Assembly: GCA_002771075.1 (NCBI GenBank)
Contig: PCXM01000031.1
Location: forward strand, 18,441 to 36,799
Length of the DNA: 18,359 nucleotides
Origin: Candidatus Zambryskibacteria bacterium CG10_big_fil_rev_8_21_14_0_10_34_34
GTDB lineage: Bacteria; Patescibacteriota; Minisyncoccia; Phycocordibacterales; WO2-35-19
Direction: 5' to 3'
Below are positions 14,464 through 18,359 of this stretch, piece by piece. Below the pieces are notes generated by a model, which ran no database searches, had not been told where the DNA came from, and was given only the letters and a program-made list of their open reading frames with translations. The stretch's first letter is position 1. Every line of letters begins with the position of its first letter. A program made the translations under genes and the position numbers.

Positions 14464-14472
14464 ATTATACCA
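14464..14472 (-). promoter_or_regulatory. Extended -10 promoter of the DUF5671 gene
   Basis: Minus strand TGG-TATAAT, 6 nt before the ATG at 14457. The -35 is poor. Confidence 0.55.
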
Positions 14473-14497
14473 TAGATGATTTTGAGAATCGCTAGAT

Positions 14498-14522
14498 ACA
14501 AAGAAGGGGAACCCTTCTTTGT
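14498..14522 (-). terminator. Hairpin after ychF, probable terminator
   Basis: Perfect 11-bp stem (14498-14508 with 14512-14522) with a 3-nt loop, 18 nt after the ychF stop. The U-run on the minus strand is short (TTTGTAT), so termination strength is uncertain. Confidence 0.55.
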
Positions 14523-14540
14523 TAAAAAAATGTGGTATAA

Positions 14541-15728
14541 TTAGATTTTGAATTCAATAACATCTCCGTCCTTTACGACATATTCTTTGCCTTCTGTACG
14601 AAGAAGTCCTTTTTCACGGGCAGCCGCATAAGCTTGTCGGGCGGAACCCCGGTGAAGTCCGGAGCCAGCTTCCAAAAGAGTGTCCCAAGGGATTACTTCA
14701 GCGCGTATAAACTTTTCTTTAAAATCATTATGAATCGCTCGGCCGGCCTCGGGCGCTATTGAACCTTTTTTGATAGTCCAACCACGAGTCTCATCTTCAC
14801 CGGTTGTAAAAAATGTTTCCAAACCCAGAAGTTCATAACTTGATGTAATTAAATTCCCTATCCCATCACTATCCGCTCCCAACTCTTTCCTGAAAGATTC
14901 TTTTTCTTCGCCTTCAAATTCTTTCAATTCATTTTCAATGTTGGCATCAACCAAAACATATTTTGCTTTGTTTTTTTCAAAAAATTTCATAAGTTTCTCC
15001 CACTTGTCTCGCGAAGCCTCTGGCGAAGTGGGATCGTTTATTTCATCCAAATTTTTACCTCCTGCTTTTTTATTCAAAACATAAAGTATCAGTTTGCTCG
15101 TTAAAAGTTGAGTGTTTATGACAAACGGTTTTTCTTTTTCATCAAGCTCATCAAATACCGTTATGGCCATTTTTTCATTTTCCAGAGCTTTCAGAACTTT
15201 TGTTAATGCTGAATGTTCAATAATGGGATCAGCCCCTTGGCCCACCGTAGCTTTAGTGGAGGAGGTCCTTTTCAAATCTTTTTCCAAACTGCCAAATCTT
15301 TTAGAAACTGTTTCCAAATCTTTCAAAATTAACTCCAAATTTATAATTTGGATATCACGCAGAGGGTCAATCTCGGTCTCAACATGCAAAATTTTTGGGT
15401 CATCAAAAATTCGCACTACTTGAGCTATAGCGTCGCACTCTCTCACATTTTGTAAAAATGCATTGCCCTTTCCCTCGCCTTTTGAAGCGCCTTTGACAAG
15501 TCCTGCAATATCCACAAACTCAATTACAGCAGGGATTTTTTTCTTTGATTTGGAAAATTCATTCAATTTGTCGAGCCGCTCATCTGGCACGGCTATTATG
15601 CCCACCGATGGGTCAATGGTGCAAAAGGGATAATTTTCCGCCGGCACACTTTTTTTGGTAAGCGCGTTGAAAAGTGTGGACTTCCCCACATTCGGCAGAC
15701 CGACTATACCTACAGAAATGTTGGCCAT
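14541..15728 (-). CDS. ychF: YchF/Obg-family P-loop ATPase
   Basis: 395 residues, about 30 longer than usual. G1 GLPNVGKS (10-17), switch/G3 DIAGLVKGASKGEGKGNAFL (73-92) and the C-terminal TGS domain (VIPWDTLLEAG to VVKDGDVIEF) are all present. YchF is a ribosome-associated ATPase linked to translation and stress. The position that is usually N-x-x-E (NVDE or NVNE), which governs nucleotide choice, reads NKKA (219-222). Just after it, residues 232-244 (DPTSPEASRDKWE) are encoded by a hairpin-forming stretch (14998-15033) and account for part of the extra length. Start ATG at 15728 without a visible Shine-Dalgarno. Confidence 0.95.
   Translation of the reverse strand: MANISVGIVGLPNVGKSTLFNALTKKSVPAENYPFCTIDPSVGIIAVPDERLDKLNEFSKSKKKIPAVIEFVDIAGLVKGASKGEGKGNAFLQNVRECDAIAQVVRIFDDPKILHVETEIDPLRDIQIINLELILKDLETVSKRFGSLEKDLKRTSSTKATVGQGADPIIEHSALTKVLKALENEKMAITVFDELDEKEKPFVINTQLLTSKLILYVLNKKAGGKNLDEINDPTSPEASRDKWEKLMKFFEKNKAKYVLVDANIENELKEFEGEEKESFRKELGADSDGIGNLITSSYELLGLETFFTTGEDETRGWTIKKGSIAPEAGRAIHNDFKEKFIRAEVIPWDTLLEAGSGLHRGSARQAYAAAREKGLLRTEGKEYVVKDGDVIEFKI
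14998..15033. repeat. Hairpin-forming insert in ychF
   Basis: TCCCACTT (14998-15005) and AAGTGGGA (15026-15033) form an 8-bp stem around 20 nt. In frame, it falls in a family-variable loop, as with the palindromes in mnmA and leuS. Confidence 0.5.
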
Positions 15729-15825
15729 AATTTCTAGAGTTTAATGGATTTTTCATAAAAAAGAAACCCTATAATTTTATTATTTTACCTGATTATTAAA
15801 TATTTTGTTTGATTTTAAAAAGTGA

Positions 15826-15857
15826 AAGCCGTAGCATCTTTGCAGACGGTACGGCTT
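15826..15857 (-). terminator. Terminator of the peptide gene
   Basis: 8-bp stem AAGCCGTA/TACGGCTT with a 16-nt loop that can itself fold (GCA/TGC). On the minus strand it is followed by TCACTTTTT. It starts 9 nt after the peptide gene's stop. Confidence 0.65.
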
Positions 15858-15865
15858 AGGCGAGA

Positions 15866-16060
15866 CTACTTGTGGTGTGAATCCTGCCACTGGTCCCAAT
15901 CCTTCCAGTTGTCCCAGTTACCCTTCCATGCGGTAGGGGTTGGGCTTCCTTTGGGATTGTCACCAATGGTGGGAAAGCGGGATACGCGAGCGATTGAACC
16001 GAGCAGAGTCTCTGATTTCTGCGTCGGCTTAGTCACAACGGGAGCATTCGTTACCGGCAT
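15866..16060 (-). CDS. RiPP precursor peptide with tandem W-x-x triplets (putative triceptide-type)
   Basis: 64 residues from the ATG at 16060, chosen because GGAGGTGAT sits 4 nt upstream. An ATG 5 codons earlier (16075) is also in frame, but that ribosome site would then be inside the gene. The first 40 or so residues look like a leader (TNAPVVTKPTQKSETLLGSI, then ARVSRFPTIGDN). A Gly/Pro-rich hinge follows (PKGSPTPTA), then a core WKGN-WDN-WKD-WDQ-WQD-SHHK. Five Trp are spaced 4,3,3,3, and four consecutive triplets have N, D or Q at the third position. This fits the aromatic-x-x motif that radical SAM/SPASM enzymes crosslink into three-residue cyclophanes. There are no Cys. GC is 54% by hand count against about 30-38% around it. 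Strong promoter and terminator of its own. The radical SAM gene lies 0.9 kb away on the same strand. Product chemistry is inferred. Confidence 0.75.
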   Translation of the reverse strand: MPVTNAPVVTKPTQKSETLLGSIARVSRFPTIGDNPKGSPTPTAWKGNWDNWKDWDQWQDSHHK

Positions 16061-16064
16061 CTTT

Positions 16065-16073
16065 ATCACCTCC
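16065..16073 (-). promoter_or_regulatory. Strong Shine-Dalgarno of the peptide gene
   Basis: GGAGGTGAT on the minus strand, 4 nt from the ATG at 16060, a near-full match to the 16S rRNA 3' end. It decides between two in-frame ATGs. Confidence 0.8.
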
Positions 16074-16085
16074 ATTCTGCTCAGA

Positions 16086-16114
16086 ATCTTAAATCATTGT
16101 CTTTATTTTGTCAA
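16086..16114 (-). promoter_or_regulatory. Promoter of the peptide gene
   Basis: Minus strand: perfect TTGACA (16109-16114), 17-bp spacer, TAAGAT (16086-16091). The expected start is near 16079, giving a leader of about 20 nt with the Shine-Dalgarno. It overlaps the divergent promoter at 16097-16126. Confidence 0.7.
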
Positions 16115-16126
16115 TCATTGTATAAT
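16097..16126 (+). promoter_or_regulatory. Divergent promoter of the TraB/Tiki-like gene
   Basis: TTGTCT (16097-16102), 18-bp spacer, perfect TATAAT (16121-16126). It is interleaved with the peptide promoter, so the two may be expressed in competition or together. Confidence 0.55.
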
Positions 16127-16154
16127 AAAAAGTATTCAAAATAATTAAGCCAAT

Positions 16155-16931
16155 ATGCTACTTTTAACTCAAGAAGAATACAGCAAATTAAAACATAAAA
16201 CTCCCTATGTTTATAAAATTCAAAACAAAAAACAATTTTTGTATTATTTTGGCGAAAGACATTCTTTTGATCCAAAAAATAAACAATGGATACAGGTTAA
16301 GGAGTTTTGGTTTGATTTTATTAAAAACACAGAAAATTCCAAAAGGATTGCATTTGTTGAAGCAGGCAACCCTTCTTTGAAAGAAACCGAAGAAAAGTCT
16401 ATTCTTGAAGCCGGTGGTACAGGACTTATTGTGTTTCTTTCTTCTCAATCAAAAACAGAAGTTTATTGTCCAGAACCCAATAGAACTTATGAAATGATGG
16501 AACTAGAAAAACAATTCTCAAAAGAAGAAATTGAATACTATTATTTTGCTCGTATTGTGTATCAATGGAGTAAAATACCAGATCCAAAACCAAAATTTGA
16601 AGAATACATAATCAGATTTCTTGAAAGAGACAAGAAGATGAGTGACTGGAATGACTTCGATTTTTCTTTTGAAAATTTAAAAATAGTTCACAAAAAACTT
16701 TTTGATACCGAATTTGATTTGGAAGATTTGAATTTTTTTAAGGATTTAGTCACACCAGTTGAATTAAAAACTGTTATAAACAGAGTCGCTAGAGCTAGTG
16801 GCGAAATAAGAAATGAATATATTATTAAAGAAATACAGAAATATTGGAATAACGGGTACTCAATATTTATAGAATATGGTGCAAGTCATGCGGTGATACA
16901 AGAATCATTACTTAAAGAGATATTGAAATAA
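16155..16931 (+). CDS. TraB/PrgY-Tiki-EreA superfamily-like protein (putative metal-dependent hydrolase)
   Basis: 258 residues, no signal peptide or membrane segment. The start has YYFGERHSFDP (G-E-x-H, H36), then IAFVEAG (E69). Near the end come a conserved-looking Arg (RNEYIIKEI) and IFIEYGASHAVIQ (G-x-x-H, H245). A GExH near the N-terminus and a GxxH near the C-terminus mark the superfamily that includes TraB/PrgY, ChaN, erythromycin esterase and the Tiki proteases. PrgY lowers activity of a peptide pheromone and Tiki cleaves peptides, so a role in processing or inactivating the neighbouring peptide is an attractive inference. It sits between precursor and maturase on the opposite strand. 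It has the low GC of the host genes (about 30%), so it may instead be a resident gene. No Shine-Dalgarno before the ATG. Confidence 0.6.
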   Translation: MLLLTQEEYSKLKHKTPYVYKIQNKKQFLYYFGERHSFDPKNKQWIQVKEFWFDFIKNTENSKRIAFVEAGNPSLKETEEKSILEAGGTGLIVFLSSQSKTEVYCPEPNRTYEMMELEKQFSKEEIEYYYFARIVYQWSKIPDPKPKFEEYIIRFLERDKKMSDWNDFDFSFENLKIVHKKLFDTEFDLEDLNFFKDLVTPVELKTVINRVARASGEIRNEYIIKEIQKYWNNGYSIFIEYGASHAVIQESLLKEILK

Positions 16932-16934
16932 AAA

Positions 16935-16961
16935 ACCGCGTCATTTTTGAGATGACGCGGT
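16935..16961 (-). terminator. Terminator overlapping the end of the radical SAM gene
   Basis: Perfect 10-bp GC-rich stem (16935-16944 with 16952-16961) with a 7-nt loop, followed on the minus strand by T6. The stop codon and last seven codons of the radical SAM gene lie inside the hairpin. On the + strand no U-run follows, so it serves the minus strand only. Confidence 0.85.
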
Positions 16962-18008
16962 CATGGAGCAAATCCGCTCAAAAACTTTCTTCCTTACTTC
17001 GCAATGACGATACTTGCCGGTTTTGTTATGCATAGCAGTGCAACCGTTATTGCAGAATGGTCGCCATTTGCAGGAAATGCAGTCTGGGTGAACATTTCTG
17101 ACTTTAAGACGAAACTTCTCAGCTTTGTCGCCAGTCATGATTTCGAGTAAACTTTTTTCCCGCAAATCTCCAAGCAGGTGCTGATCGTCAAAGCAGATGC
17201 GATCGCAAGGATAAACCAGTCCGTTGTAATCAACACAGAAGTAATTTCCGCATGAGCCGCTGAAGTTGCAACTACTCGGTCTTCTTCCGAGAAATGCAGC
17301 AACGAATTGATCTATTTCTTCAATTTCCAATGAAGGATCGTTGGTAGACATCCAAAAATCAATCAGTTCGTCGTAAGCTTGTAGGAGATTGTTCTCCGAT
17401 ATGGTGATGGTCGGATCATCTACCACATTGATAAGACACGAACTCTCATCAACAAAGTTTATTTTCCAACTTCTCAAACCAAGTGTATGATAGAAAAACT
17501 CTTGACTCTCTCTGATAAAGCCCAACCCCTTAGAGGTTATGGTTTGTATCAAACCAAACTTTAAACCTAGTTTTTGCATGAGTTCAAGGTTTTTCACAAC
17601 TTTGTCAAAAGTGGAATGACCTTGACGGTCGGGACGCTGCAAATCTTGAATTCTCTTGGTTCCGTCCAAACTCACACCAATGCCAAAATTATTGTCTTTG
17701 AAAAAGGATACCCACCGTTCATCTAAAAACGTCGCGTTTGTCTGCAGACGGTTTTCAAATTGAACATCTGGATACAATTTTTGTTCTGCAATAGCCAGTT
17801 TGTAAAAATCCAAACCAGCCAAGAGGGGTTCTCCGCCGTGCCAAATAGCGGTTACTTTTGCTATTCCCACCTCACCCATGTCTTTGATGAGTTTCTTGAG
17901 AAGACCATGTTCCATTTTCTGAAAACTAGCCTGGTCAAGATGAGAGTAAAAACAATAAACGCAACGCAAATTGCAGAAGTTCCCGACGGACTTGATTATC
18001 GCTGTCAC
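16941..18008 (-). CDS. Radical SAM/SPASM peptide maturase
   Basis: 355 residues. The start is GTG at 18008, with AAAGGAG 6 nt upstream. The radical SAM cluster motif CNLRCVYC is at C12, C16, C19. WHGGEPLL (56-63) is the SAM-binding GGE motif, and VSLDG lies at 112-116. The SPASM domain supplies auxiliary-cluster ligands: C247, C253, C258 and C268 around YFCVDYNGLVYPCD, then C310-x2-C-x5-C-x3-C323 and C336, a complete SPASM set. The LQTNATFLDERWVSFF and GIGVSLDG stretches resemble peptide-modifying enzymes of the GrrM/FxsB kind that form cyclophanes; anaerobic sulfatase maturases are the main alternative, but no sulfatase is here. The likely substrate is the W-x-x peptide at 15866-16060. GC is well above the host genes, and the strong ribosome site is unlike most of the neighbours. 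No RiPP recognition domain is evident. Confidence 0.88.
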   Translation of the reverse strand: MTAIIKSVGNFCNLRCVYCFYSHLDQASFQKMEHGLLKKLIKDMGEVGIAKVTAIWHGGEPLLAGLDFYKLAIAEQKLYPDVQFENRLQTNATFLDERWVSFFKDNNFGIGVSLDGTKRIQDLQRPDRQGHSTFDKVVKNLELMQKLGLKFGLIQTITSKGLGFIRESQEFFYHTLGLRSWKINFVDESSCLINVVDDPTITISENNLLQAYDELIDFWMSTNDPSLEIEEIDQFVAAFLGRRPSSCNFSGSCGNYFCVDYNGLVYPCDRICFDDQHLLGDLREKSLLEIMTGDKAEKFRLKVRNVHPDCISCKWRPFCNNGCTAMHNKTGKYRHCEVRKKVFERICSMTASSQK

Positions 18009-18014
18009 TCTGTT

Positions 18015-18021
18015 CTCCTTT
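18015..18021 (-). promoter_or_regulatory. Shine-Dalgarno of the radical SAM gene
   Basis: AAAGGAG on the minus strand, 6 nt before the GTG start. Together with the reading frame it fixes GTG as the start. A small AGGTC/GACCT hairpin lies just upstream in the leader. Confidence 0.75.
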
Positions 18022-18047
18022 CTAGGTCAAAGAACAGACCTGTAACT

Positions 18048-18076
18048 ATTTAACCACAAGATTATTACTATTGCAA
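18048..18076 (-). promoter_or_regulatory. Candidate promoter of the radical SAM gene
   Basis: Minus strand: TTGCAA (18071-18076), 17-bp spacer, TTAAAT (18048-18053). Both boxes match at four of six positions. Confidence 0.4.
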
Positions 18077-18108
18077 ACTTTTCGTTATTCCGAGGCTTTA
18101 ATGATAAT

Positions 18109-18246
18109 CTACTTTTCTCCTTTTTTAAATCCGTAATCAACTCCTCTTTTGAGTGGTGAAGACATTTTGATATCAAAGTAGAAAGGAATTAGTTTAGGAT
18201 TGGTATGTTGTATTGTGTTCAAGCCGTGCCTACAGAAATATTCATA
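18109..18246 (-). other. Open frame continuing past the stop of the right-edge gene
   Basis: After the TAA at 18247-18249 the same frame stays open for 45 codons (YEYFCRHGLNTIQ through MSSPLKRGVDYGFKKGEK) to TAG at 18109-18111. It reads like protein but has no good start or ribosome site. It could be a decayed C-terminus cut off by a stop mutation, or chance. Otherwise I see nothing coding between 18009 and 18246. Confidence 0.25.
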
Positions 18247-18359
18247 TTATCTTTTAGAAATTAAATTCAAAATAAGTCTAACTATTTTCTCTTTATGTTC
18301 TGGGTTGCTCTCAGCTACCATAATCGTAAGAGCAGTTAATGCTGATGGAGTAAGCTTAG
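18247..18359 (-). CDS. C-terminal fragment of an unidentified protein
   Basis: Minus-strand frame entering from the right edge: 36 residues ending TIMVAESNPEHKEKIVRLIL, then NLISKR and TAA. It is helical and charged. Too little is visible to name a family. It lies upstream of the radical SAM gene on the same strand, separated by about 240 nt that contain the candidate radical SAM promoter. Confidence 0.5.
   Translation of the reverse strand, partial: KLTPSALTALTIMVAESNPEHKEKIVRLILNLISKR

Noticed and set aside
15822..16148. A + strand frame of 108 codons over the peptide gene
   Set aside because: It is the shadow of the GC-rich minus-strand peptide gene. The promoter, Shine-Dalgarno and terminator all point to the minus strand.
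16941..18008. Anaerobic sulfatase-maturating enzyme
   Set aside because: No sulfatase is present in the window, and a dedicated Trp-triplet peptide gene sits nearby. It remains an alternative that a family search could settle.
1..18359. Recoded UGA (as in Gracilibacteria/SR1)
   Set aside because: Genes end normally at TGA (for example the pemK-like and radical SAM genes), and conserved proteins read through without internal UGA.

Overview
The window is AT-rich, densely packed bacterial DNA. It looks like a member of the Candidate Phyla Radiation (Patescibacteria, Parcubacteria-like). This rests on the shortened AlaRS (about 598 residues, no C-terminal C-Ala domain), an antitoxin-less PemK/MazF protein of the type common in those genomes, a DUF5671-type membrane protein, a sigma-region-4/HARE-HTH protein, and small intergenic gaps. 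TGA is used as a normal stop. The taxon is inferred from gene style, not from a marker tree.

Layout. At the left edge is the N-terminus of a REP-associated tyrosine transposase (RAYT), then alaS with a strong terminator. Next is a short segment, bounded by a 37-bp direct repeat of the alaS start, that holds a solitary PemK-like toxin and, on the opposite strand, what looks like a 76-nt structured RNA. An M16 zinc peptidase follows on the + strand, tail-to-tail with a four-gene minus-strand operon: mnmA, an ATP-cone/Mrr-like nuclease, a RecB/Cas4-like PD-(D/E)XK nuclease, and a family-4-type uracil-DNA glycosylase without Fe-S cysteines. Upstream of that lie mltG with a conserved membrane protein, the sigma4/HARE-HTH regulator, leuS, the DUF5671 protein and ychF, all on the minus strand.

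The right third (about 15.8-18.1 kb) differs in character. It holds a 64-residue peptide gene whose C-terminus is a run of W-x-x triplets (WDN WKD WDQ WQD), a divergently transcribed TraB/Tiki/EreA-like protein, and a radical SAM/SPASM maturase. I read this as a RiPP system: a precursor peptide plus a radical SAM enzyme that probably makes three-residue Trp cyclophanes (triceptide type), with a possible metal-dependent hydrolase between them. The precursor is about 54% GC by hand count and the maturase is clearly above the local 30-38%. Both have strong Shine-Dalgarno sites, whereas many resident genes look leaderless. Recent transfer is likely.

A second theme is palindromic elements inside coding sequence. 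mnmA carries a perfect 23-bp inverted repeat with GTAG feet (a BIME-like REP pair, matching the RAYT at the edge) and a second 19-bp palindrome. leuS carries a 29-bp palindrome and ychF a hairpin. All are in frame and most fall in variable loops. The right edge holds the C-terminus of an unidentified gene.
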